DNA from: an uncultured Anaerobutyricum sp.
GTDB lineage: Bacteria; Bacillota; Clostridia; Lachnospirales; Lachnospiraceae
Length of the DNA: 10,879 nucleotides
Direction: 5' to 3'
Assembly (NCBI GenBank): GCA_934317185.1
Contig: CAKREJ010000048.1
Location: forward strand, 1 to 10,879
Shown here: positions 1-5,366 of the stretch, in pieces
Layout: the number at the start of each line of letters is the position of its first letter
Position numbering within the stretch: the stretch's first letter is position 1
The notes under the pieces: model-generated
Told to the model about the DNA's origin: nothing
The model's input: only the letters and a program-made list of their open reading frames with translations
The model's database searches: none
Made by a program: the position numbers and the translations under genes

Positions 1-273
1 CTCCGAGGTCACATTTAACCCTACTTTCTTTTTTTATTTTTCTGTCTCTTGGCTCCAGTAGAAGAAGTTAAATTAAACAGTAGGGGAGAGAGAAGGGGGA
101 GAAGACGGAAGAAATTGGGTGTCCTCTCCCCCCCTCTTCCTTCCACACTATTTAGTTCTCATCTTCAATTTAGCAACAGACGAGAACCGCAGAAATAAAA
201 GAATCCTTATTTGAAGAATTGATGAAAAAACAGAAAAATAAAAAAGTATATAGTAGCAGATGTGACCTCGGAG
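1..273. repeat. Inverted copies of a ~45-base element, left edge cut by the window
   Basis: Bases 1-14 (CTCCGAGGTCACAT) are the exact reverse complement of 260-273. Bases 28-45 match the reverse complement of 229-246 with one extra T, and the 13-base spacers between the two blocks are equal in length. So 1-45 is an inverted, partly diverged copy of 229-273. A third, weaker copy in the same orientation as the first lies at about 322-358. The first copy starts at the window edge, so the element may continue upstream. No reading frame of interest is present. What kind of element this is (MITE-like, a processed RNA, or an old terminator array) cannot be decided from the sequence alone. Confidence 0.7.
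82..144. other. Polypurine tract followed by polypyrimidine tract
   Basis: Bases 82-105 are all purine (24 bases, including G runs at 83-86 and 95-99). Bases 122-144 are all pyrimidine (23 bases, including seven C in a row at 128-134). GGGGGAGA at 95-102 is the exact complement of 125-132, so the two tracts can fold on each other in RNA or single-stranded DNA. This composition is unlike the rest of the AT-rich window. It lies between the first and second copies of the repeat. Confidence 0.6.
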
Positions 274-427
274 CGAGTAAAGAATGCGAGCTTTCTTGCG
301 AACATTCTTCACACAGCGACTACTGGCACAGATGCTACTATATACTTTTTTATTTTTCGTCCGTTTTCTCCAACAAATAAGGAGTTTTTATTTCCGCGGT
401 TCGTCCGTCTCTAATGAACTAAATAGT
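147..427. repeat. Long interrupted inverted repeat (palindromic element)
   Basis: Five blocks in the left arm are exact reverse complements of five blocks, in order, in the right arm: 147-158 with 416-427 (12 bases), 184-190 with 396-402 (7), 192-200 with 386-394 (9), 204-213 with 374-383 (10), and 233-258 with 333-358 (26). That is 64 potential base pairs separated by mismatched internal loops. The tip (259-332) holds a smaller hairpin, with AAGAATG pairing with CATTCTT around 281-309. The arms differ between blocks, which argues against a simple assembly chimera and suggests either a conserved RNA fold or an old inverted duplication. The -35 box of the next gene starts four bases past the right arm. 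Confidence 0.8.
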
Positions 428-430
428 AAA

Positions 431-459
431 TTGACATATTTTTTGAAAGAAGTTATGAT
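431..459 (+). promoter_or_regulatory. Sigma-A-type promoter of the csoR-like/rsmE/aroC operon
   Basis: A perfect -35 TTGACA (431-436) and a -10 TATGAT (454-459) are separated by exactly 17 bases. Transcription should start near 466, giving a leader of about 44 bases before the regulator start at 510. No convincing CsoR-type operator was recognised in the leader. Confidence 0.8.
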
Positions 460-509
460 ATATGCATGTCACAAATGAGAACTAACTAGAGGAGATAAAA
501 GATTTAATT

Positions 510-785
510 ATGAAACAGTGCATGGATTCAGATAATCTTCATAGAAGATTAAAAAAAATAATAGGGCAGTTACAGGCGGTAGACCGTATGATAGATGAGG
601 AGGTTCCATGTGAGGATATTTTATCACAGATGAATGCGGCAAAGTCGGCAATTCATAAATGTGGGCAGATTGTGTTAGAAGGCCATATTAAGCATTGTGT
701 GAAGGATGGTTTGGAGCATGGAGATGCAGATAAAACAGTAGAGAATTTTACAAAAGCGGTAGAACGTTTTGCTAATATGGGGTAA
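510..785 (+). CDS. CsoR/RcnR/FrmR-family metal-sensing repressor
   Basis: This 91-residue all-helical protein belongs to the DUF156 family. Its members are small repressors that leave DNA when they bind Cu(I), Ni/Co, formaldehyde or sulfane sulfur. The family's basic first helix is visible at residues 11-28 (HRRLKKIIGQLQAVDRMI). Cys34, His59 and Cys63 have the C-x24-H-x3-C spacing of the copper-binding triad in CsoR, which favours Cu(I) sensing over the His-lacking persulfide sensor CstR. The inducer is inferred. No copper exporter or chaperone follows; the next genes are rsmE and aroC. The nearest Shine-Dalgarno (GAGGAGA, 489-495) is about 14 bases before ATG 510, longer than usual, and no better in-frame start was seen. 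Confidence 0.85.
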   Translation: MKQCMDSDNLHRRLKKIIGQLQAVDRMIDEEVPCEDILSQMNAAKSAIHKCGQIVLEGHIKHCVKDGLEHGDADKTVENFTKAVERFANMG

Positions 786-836
786 AATGTTTTTTGGAAT
801 TAGCAATTAAATTAGGAAACTTTTCAGGAGGAATTT

Positions 837-1583
837 ATGTATCAGTTTTTTATCCAGTCTGATAATATTAAGGAAGAGGAGGTTTTCATTACAGAACCGC
901 AGGATGTGAATCATATTCGTAATGTTCTTCGCATGAAAAAAGGTGAAAAAGTTTCGCTTTGCTGTGAAGAGAAGGAAAAGGAATATATTTGTAGTATAGA
1001 AGCTTTTGAGTCAGATATTATCAGGACATTGATTATTGATATTAATGGAGAATCAAGAGAACTGCCGGTAAAGATTACTCTTTTTCAGGGCCTTCCGAAA
1101 AGTGATAAGATGGAATTGATTATTCAGAAGGCAGTTGAACTTGGAGCGGTGGAAATTGTTCCGATGGCTACGAAGAGAGCAGTTGTAAAGCTTGATGCGA
1201 AGAAAGCGGCAAAGAAGGTACAGCGGTGGAATGAAATTGCAAAGAGTGCGGCAAAGCAGTCAAAAAGAGGATTGATTCCGGAGGTAAAGCCGGTGTTGTC
1301 TTTTAAAGAAGCAATCGAGTACGGAAAAAGTATGGATATGCTTTTGATTCCTTATGAGGATGCAAAGGGAATTGCTCATTCAAGAGAAGTGATAGAAGCT
1401 GTAAGAGGAAGTAAGAGTCTTGGTATTTATATCGGACCAGAGGGCGGATTTCCGGAAGAGGAGATTTCTGTTGCGATGGATGCCGGAGCGAAACCGATAA
1501 CACTTGGACATCGTATTTTGCGTACAGAAACCGCTGGAATGGCGATGCTTTCTATATTGATGTTTATGCTGGAAGAAGATTAA
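837..1583 (+). CDS. rsmE: 16S rRNA (uracil1498-N3)-methyltransferase RsmE
   Basis: This cytoplasmic SPOUT-class methyltransferase transfers a methyl group from S-adenosylmethionine to N3 of U1498 in 16S rRNA of the small subunit. The 248-residue length is typical. An N-terminal PUA-like RNA-binding part (HIRNVLRMKKGE, residues 26-37) precedes the trefoil-knot catalytic domain. That domain carries QGLPKSDKMELIIQKAVELG (84-103), the AdoMet-loop motif IGPEGGF (199-205) and LGHRILRTETA (223-233). An AGGAGG site at 826-831 sits five bases before ATG 837. It lies 51 bases after the regulator, with no promoter or terminator seen between them, so co-transcription is likely. The usual partner prmA is not next to it in this window. 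Confidence 0.95.
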   Translation: MYQFFIQSDNIKEEEVFITEPQDVNHIRNVLRMKKGEKVSLCCEEKEKEYICSIEAFESDIIRTLIIDINGESRELPVKITLFQGLPKSDKMELIIQKAVELGAVEIVPMATKRAVVKLDAKKAAKKVQRWNEIAKSAAKQSKRGLIPEVKPVLSFKEAIEYGKSMDMLLIPYEDAKGIAHSREVIEAVRGSKSLGIYIGPEGGFPEEEISVAMDAGAKPITLGHRILRTETAGMAMLSILMFMLEED

Positions 1584-1610
1584 GAATATATAATTTGACA
1601 GGAGGATGTG

Positions 1611-2720
1611 ATGGCAGGTTCAACGTTTGGAACATTGTTCCGTATGACAACATGGGGGGAGACACACGGAAAAGGAGTAGGTGTTGTAGTAGATGGATGT
1701 CCGGCAGGACTTTCTTTGAGCGAAGAAGATGTGCAGAAATATCTGAATAGAAGGAAGCCGGGACAGTCTAAGTATACAACAAAGCGAAAAGAAGATGACA
1801 AAGTAGAGATTCTATCAGGAGTTTTTGAGGGAAAGACAACGGGAACGCCAATTTCTATGGCAGTATTTAATAAAGACCAGCATTCAAAAGACTATTCTGC
1901 GATTAAGGATATTTATCGACCAGGTCATGCAGATTATACTTTTGATAAAAAATATGGTTTCCGTGATTATCGTGGCGGTGGACGTTCTTCCGGAAGAGAA
2001 ACCACTGCGAGGGTAGCTGCTGGTGCGGTGGCTGCAAAAGTATTAGAAGAACTTGGTATCGAGGTGTTTGCTTATACGAAGTCAATCGGACCGATTCAGA
2101 TTGATAAAGATAGATTTTCAAAAGAAGAAAGAGATAAAAATGCATTATATATGCCGGATGGACAGGCGGCAGCACAAGCAGAAGAATATCTCCAGAATAA
2201 GATGAAGGAATTAGATTCCTGTGGAGGCGTTGTAGAATGTGTGATTACGGGGATGCCGGTTGGAATTGGTGAACCAGTATTTGATAAGCTAAGTGCTAAT
2301 CTTGGAAAAGCGATTTTGTCTATTGGAGCAGTAAAGGGATTTGAAATCGGAGATGGATTTGCAGCGGCACAAAGTGCAGGTTCTGAAAATAATGATGATT
2401 TTTATAATAAGAATGGCAGCATTGAAAAGAAGACGAATCATGCCGGAGGTATTCTTGGAGGTATGAGCGATGGTTCGATGATTACGCTTCGTGCAGCATT
2501 TAAGCCAACGCCATCCATTGCACAACCGCAACAGACGGTAAACAGAGCAGGGGAAGATACAGAGATTGTCATCCATGGAAGACATGATCCGATTATTGTG
2601 CCAAGAGCAGTTGTTGTTGTTGAGACTATGGCAGCAGTAACGGTACTTGATATGTTACTCCAGAATATGGGAAGCCGTCTTGAAGGTGTAAAAAACTTTT
2701 ATGGAAGTGATAAAAAATAG
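1611..2720 (+). CDS. aroC: Chorismate synthase
   Basis: AroC performs the last step of the shikimate pathway. It converts 5-enolpyruvylshikimate-3-phosphate to chorismate using reduced FMN and feeds aromatic amino acid and folate synthesis. All three family signatures are present: GETHGKGVGVVVDGCPAGL starting near residue 16, DYRGGGRSSGRETTARVAAG near 120, and RHDPIIVPRAVVVVETMA near 323. The protein is full length at 369 residues. ATG 1611 is preferred over the in-frame GTG 1608 because AGGAGG (1600-1605) is five bases before the ATG but only two before the GTG. The rsmE stop is 27 bases upstream, suggesting a shared transcript. No other shikimate-pathway gene is in the window. Confidence 0.96.
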   Translation: MAGSTFGTLFRMTTWGETHGKGVGVVVDGCPAGLSLSEEDVQKYLNRRKPGQSKYTTKRKEDDKVEILSGVFEGKTTGTPISMAVFNKDQHSKDYSAIKDIYRPGHADYTFDKKYGFRDYRGGGRSSGRETTARVAAGAVAAKVLEELGIEVFAYTKSIGPIQIDKDRFSKEERDKNALYMPDGQAAAQAEEYLQNKMKELDSCGGVVECVITGMPVGIGEPVFDKLSANLGKAILSIGAVKGFEIGDGFAAAQSAGSENNDDFYNKNGSIEKKTNHAGGILGGMSDGSMITLRAAFKPTPSIAQPQQTVNRAGEDTEIVIHGRHDPIIVPRAVVVVETMAAVTVLDMLLQNMGSRLEGVKNFYGSDKK

Positions 2721-2729
2721 GGATAAAGG

Positions 2730-2758
2730 TTGTACATTTGCTTTGTTTATGATAAAAT
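2730..2758 (+). promoter_or_regulatory. Probable promoter of tgt-yajC
   Basis: TTGTAC (2730-2735) and TAAAAT (2753-2758) are 17 bases apart in the 68-base gap between aroC and tgt. The -35 is weak and the -10 has five of six consensus bases. The expected leader is only about 24 bases, too short for a preQ1 riboswitch, and none was seen. No terminator separates aroC from this site, so read-through is also possible. Confidence 0.5.
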
Positions 2759-2788
2759 CAAATTTATGTGTAAAGTTAAGGAGAGTAT

Positions 2789-3931
2789 ATGTATAAGTTA
2801 TTAGCAAAAGATGGCATGGCCAAACGAGGAGAGTTTGAGACAGTCCACGGTACGATACAGACTCCTGTTTTTATGAATGTGGGAACAGTAGGAGCGATTA
2901 AGGGAGCTGTTAGCACGGATGATCTTCGTGCGATCGGAACACAGGTAGAGCTGTCGAACACATATCACCTTCATGTAAGGACGGGGGATAAGTTAATTAA
3001 GGAGTTTGGTGGACTTCATAAATTTATGGGATGGGATAAACCAATTCTTACAGATTCCGGTGGATTTCAGGTTTTTTCCTTATCTGGTCTTCGAAAAATA
3101 AAGGAAGAAGGAGTATATTTTCAGTCACATATTGATGGACATCATATTTTTATGGGACCGGAAGAAAGTATGCAGATTCAGTCAAATCTGGGTTCTACGA
3201 TTGCGATGGCATTTGATGAATGCCCGTCAAGCCGTGCAGATAGAACCTATATTCAAAATTCGGTAGACAGAACAACAAGATGGTTAGAACGCTGTAAGAA
3301 GAAGATGAAGGAATTAAACAGCCTGCCTGATACAGTTAATCCGCATCAGATGTTATTTGGGATTAATCAGGGAGGAATTTTTGCAGATATTCGTGTTGAA
3401 CATGCAAAGAGAATCCGTGAACTTGATTTAGATGGATATGCAGTGGGTGGTCTTGCCGTAGGTGAGACACATGAGGAGATGTATCATATCCTTGATGAAG
3501 TTGTTCCATATTTGCCGGAGGATAAGCCAACATATCTTATGGGAGTAGGAACACCGGCGAATATTATAGAGGCAGTTGACAGAGGTGTAGATTTCTTTGA
3601 CTGTGTATATCCTTCCAGAAACGGAAGACATGGTCATGTGTATACCCATCATGGAAAGCTGAATCTTTTTAATAAGAAGTTTGAATTGGATCCTCGTCCT
3701 ATCGAGGAGGGATGTCAGTGTCCGGCGTGTCGGACATATAGCAGAGCCTATATTCGACATCTGTTGAAAGCAAAGGAGATGCTTGGAATGCGTCTTTGTG
3801 TTCTTCATAACCTGTATTTCTATAATCATTTAATGGAAGAGATACGAGGAGCGATTGATGAACACCGCTATAAAGAGTTCAAAAAAACCACATTAGAAGG
3901 TTTTTTGACACCGGAAGAAGAATACCGGTAA
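2789..3931 (+). CDS. tgt: tRNA-guanine transglycosylase
   Basis: Tgt swaps guanine-34 in the anticodon of GUN tRNAs (Asp, Asn, His, Tyr) for the queuosine precursor preQ1, or for queuine in some gut anaerobes. The 380-residue TIM-barrel protein is complete. It carries DSGGFQVFSL from residue 89 (Asp89 matches the catalytic Asp102 of the Zymomonas enzyme), DEC at 143-145, GINQGGIF at 191-198, GLAVGE at 221-226 and FDCVYPSRNGRHG at 270-282 (Asp271 matches the nucleophile Asp280). A zinc site is formed by Cys309, Cys311, Cys314 and His340. Cys145 and Val224 match the bacterial preQ1-type pocket, but substrate choice is inferred. AAGGAGAG at 2778-2785 supports ATG 2789. yajC follows after 36 bases, the common tgt-yajC order. 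Confidence 0.96.
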   Translation: MYKLLAKDGMAKRGEFETVHGTIQTPVFMNVGTVGAIKGAVSTDDLRAIGTQVELSNTYHLHVRTGDKLIKEFGGLHKFMGWDKPILTDSGGFQVFSLSGLRKIKEEGVYFQSHIDGHHIFMGPEESMQIQSNLGSTIAMAFDECPSSRADRTYIQNSVDRTTRWLERCKKKMKELNSLPDTVNPHQMLFGINQGGIFADIRVEHAKRIRELDLDGYAVGGLAVGETHEEMYHILDEVVPYLPEDKPTYLMGVGTPANIIEAVDRGVDFFDCVYPSRNGRHGHVYTHHGKLNLFNKKFELDPRPIEEGCQCPACRTYSRAYIRHLLKAKEMLGMRLCVLHNLYFYNHLMEEIRGAIDEHRYKEFKKTTLEGFLTPEEEYR

Positions 3932-3967
3932 TATAATTATTTATATAAGAATAATGGAGGTAAAGAA

Positions 3968-4288
3968 ATGTTATTAGCACAGAGTGCGAGCGCAGGCTCA
4001 TCTATTACAATGATTCTTGCATATGTAGTTCTTTTTGGAGCAATCATTTATTTTATGACAATCCGTCCACAGAAGAAGCAGCAGAAAGCGGCTGACGAGA
4101 TGCATGCATCTATGCAGGCAGGAGACAGCGTATTGACTACAAGCGGATTTTATGGTGTGATTATTGATATCATGGATGATACAGTGATCGTAGAATTTGG
4201 TAATAACCGCAATTGTAGAATTCCGATGCAGAAGAATGCAATCGCAGCAGTAGAGAAGCCAAATCTTACAAAGACAGAAGAAGAATAA
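3968..4288 (+). CDS. yajC: Preprotein translocase accessory subunit YajC
   Basis: This 106-residue single-pass membrane protein associates with SecDF at the Sec translocon. Its role is accessory and it is usually dispensable. One hydrophobic helix (about residues 13-33) is followed by the family's basic cytosolic motif RPQKKQQK and a short domain (QAGDSVLTTSGFYGVIIDI) that marks YajC proteins. GGAGGT at 3957-3961 precedes ATG 3968. It is 36 bases after tgt and likely on the same transcript. secD and secF are not within the window. A charged tail (KTEEE) ends the protein just before the terminator. Confidence 0.93.
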   Translation: MLLAQSASAGSSITMILAYVVLFGAIIYFMTIRPQKKQQKAADEMHASMQAGDSVLTTSGFYGVIIDIMDDTVIVEFGNNRNCRIPMQKNAIAAVEKPNLTKTEEE

Positions 4289-4314
4289 TTCATTTATAAA
4301 ACGAATGAAAAATT

Positions 4315-4417
4315 AAAAAGCAGATAACCGCAGGAATGAGCTTGGAGCAGAGTATGGATACAAATCGTATTCAACGTGCTACGATCAATGATATACCTGT
4401 GGTTAGCTGCTTTTTTT
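4315..4417 (+). terminator. Long structured terminator-like stem-loop after yajC
   Basis: Bases 4315-4334 pair with 4396-4415 over 20 positions with two mismatches, and seven T follow from 4411. An A-run at the left base means it could also work on the other strand. The 61-base loop is far larger than in ordinary terminators and can form at least two mutually exclusive inner hairpins: TGGATAC with GTATTCA, or ATCGTA with TACGAT. A small hairpin TTCATT/AATGAA lies just upstream, in the first bases after yajC. It most likely ends the tgt-yajC transcript, but the loop suggests a possible stable RNA. Confidence 0.7.
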
Positions 4418-4519
4418 GTTTGTTGTATATCCGAAAGGTGATCTGTTCTTAAGCTTGTCTGTTGTTCTAAAGAGCTTTCCATTCTCATAGATTGTAAAAA
4501 AGCTTTTTGGGTGTAGCCG
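4418..4519 (+). other. Spacer before the TIGR04086-like gene, no clear promoter or ribosome binding site
   Basis: This stretch has no gene. Candidate -35 boxes (TTGTCT 4455-4460, TTGTTC 4462-4467) have no good -10 at the right distance. A 12-base perfect palindrome, AAAAAGCTTTTT, ends about 13 bases before the start codon and could be an operator or simply AT-rich noise. Confidence 0.4.
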
Positions 4520-4897
4520 ATGGATGGAGTTTCGTATAAAAGCTGGATGATACGGGCAGGGAGGCTGTTTTTATCTGTAGTAATTGCTGTGCTGCTTACG
4601 TTACTTTTTTTGGCAGTCTTTGCATTTGCTATGTTAAAAGGGAACTTTTCTGTATCTGTGCAAAGAATAGGTTTGATTGTAATGAGCACGATTGCCTGTT
4701 TTATTGGTGGGTTTTTATGTGGCAGGAAAAATACAAAAAAGAGCTATTTATGGGGATTAACTGTAGGAATTCTTTATTGCCTGTTTTTTGTAGTACTACG
4801 TTTTGGAATGGGGCAGAGTTTTATACCAGATACTAAATTTTTTACAACGTTGCTTTATAGTGCGGCAGGGGGGATGCTTGGAGGGATGTTGAGTTAA
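4520..4897 (+). CDS. Four-helix membrane protein, TIGR04086/YrzE-like
   Basis: This is a 125-residue integral membrane protein of unknown function. Four hydrophobic segments are visible at about residues 15-38, 47-67, 77-94 and 105-124. Glycine-rich patches occur in the second and last (IGGFLCGRK, AAGGMLGGMLS), and a basic loop NTKKS follows segment two. The length, topology and place just after yajC match the TIGR04086 family, including, as I recall, Bacillus YrzE next to YrbF/YajC. A stop codon at 4514-4516 precedes ATG 4520, so no earlier in-frame start exists. No clear Shine-Dalgarno is present, and ATG 4547 (residue 10) is an alternative. In this locus it sits just before the SCIFF genes. 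A role in peptide export is tempting but not shown. Confidence 0.75.
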   Translation: MDGVSYKSWMIRAGRLFLSVVIAVLLTLLFLAVFAFAMLKGNFSVSVQRIGLIVMSTIACFIGGFLCGRKNTKKSYLWGLTVGILYCLFFVVLRFGMGQSFIPDTKFFTTLLYSAAGGMLGGMLS

Positions 4898-4940
4898 TCA
4901 TGGCGTTTACTAAAAAGTCCTTTTCTTACGAGACGGTTTG

Positions 4941-4949
4941 TGTTATAAT
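4941..4949 (+). promoter_or_regulatory. Extended -10 promoter of scfA
   Basis: TGTTATAAT (4941-4949) is a perfect TATAAT with the TGn extension. The matching -35 region (near 4921-4926, TTTTCT) is weak, as is common for extended -10 promoters. The expected start near 4956 leaves a leader of about 57 bases before scfA. Confidence 0.7.
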
Positions 4950-5012
4950 AGCTTACAAAGTGTCAGCTTAGATGCTTTGCATACTAGATTATGAAGTGAG
5001 GAGGCGTTATTA

Positions 5013-5159
5013 ATGAAACGTGTAAAGACACTGACCGGAAACAAAACATACGGTACTACTATGTGTAAAGGTGGATGTGGCGAATGCCAGACATCCTGTC
5101 AGTCTGCCTGCAAGACATCCTGTACAGTAGGTAATCAGACTTGCGAGAGTAATAAATAA
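5013..5159 (+). CDS. scfA: SCIFF ranthipeptide precursor (six cysteines in forty-five)
   Basis: This 48-residue peptide is the substrate of the radical SAM maturase encoded downstream. The C-terminal core, residues 22-44, carries CGECQTSCQSACKTSC followed by TVGNQTC. This is the nearly invariant SCIFF pattern C-x2-C-x3-C-x3-C-x3-C-x6-C (Cys22, 25, 29, 33, 37, 44). A further cysteine, Cys18, precedes it, so this copy has seven. Residues 1-17 are a short basic leader. By analogy with CteA of Clostridium thermocellum, where a Cys32-Thr37 thioether was shown, Cys33-Thr38 is the expected cross-link; this is inference. AGGAGG at 4999-5004 is eight bases before ATG 5013. A dedicated promoter precedes it and a hairpin follows it. 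The gene is short enough that automatic callers may skip it. Confidence 0.95.
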   Translation: MKRVKTLTGNKTYGTTMCKGGCGECQTSCQSACKTSCTVGNQTCESNK

Positions 5160-5203
5160 TTAAAAAGCACAACAGAAACAGATTTCTGAACATATGCTTG
5201 AAG

Positions 5204-5236
5204 TAGGGTGAACTGTCTTTTTGTCAGTTCACCTTA
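5204..5236 (+). terminator. Hairpin between scfA and scfB, probable attenuator or RNA stabiliser
   Basis: TAGGGTGAACTG (5204-5215) pairs with CAGTTCACCTTA (5225-5236) over 12 positions, with one G-U pair and a nine-base loop. No run of T follows the stem (TCTCTTG), so it should terminate weakly or act as a 3' stabiliser. No good promoter was found between here and scfB. Partial read-through would give much precursor and little maturase from one promoter. Confidence 0.6.
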
Positions 5237-5366
5237 TCTCTTGTACAGAAAAACTTTTACAAAATCACTTTATGATAATGCAGGAAAATTATAGTTTTAT
5301 GAATGAGTATTGAATAACTATTTCAAATAAAATAGAAAAATGAGGAAACAGAAAGGGATAATTAAC

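Noticed and set aside
1..427. CRISPR array or retron RNA
   Set aside because: The repeats alternate in orientation and are not regularly spaced, there are no spacers, and no reverse transcriptase or cas gene is present in the window.
284..478. 64-residue open frame on the + strand
   Set aside because: It runs through the tip and right arm of the inverted repeat, ends within the csoR promoter/leader region, has no good ribosome binding site and shows no recognisable protein features.
2721..2788. Possible preQ1 riboswitch before tgt
   Set aside because: The predicted leader is only about 24 bases and lacks the compact pseudoknot features of the class.
3428..3829. 133-residue open frame on the - strand
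   Set aside because: It is fully antisense to tgt, whose catalytic and zinc motifs lie in this stretch.
4335..4395. TwoAYGGAY RNA motif
   Set aside because: Only one AYGGAY hexamer (ATGGAT) is visible, and the motif needs two in terminal loops.
4294..4689. 131-residue open frame on the - strand
   Set aside because: It crosses the terminator stem-loop and the start of the membrane protein gene, with no motif or ribosome binding site to support it.
5272..5313. 13-codon open frame before scfB
   Set aside because: It has no convincing ribosome binding site, no cysteine-rich core and no link to a RiPP precursor; chance in AT-rich DNA is enough.
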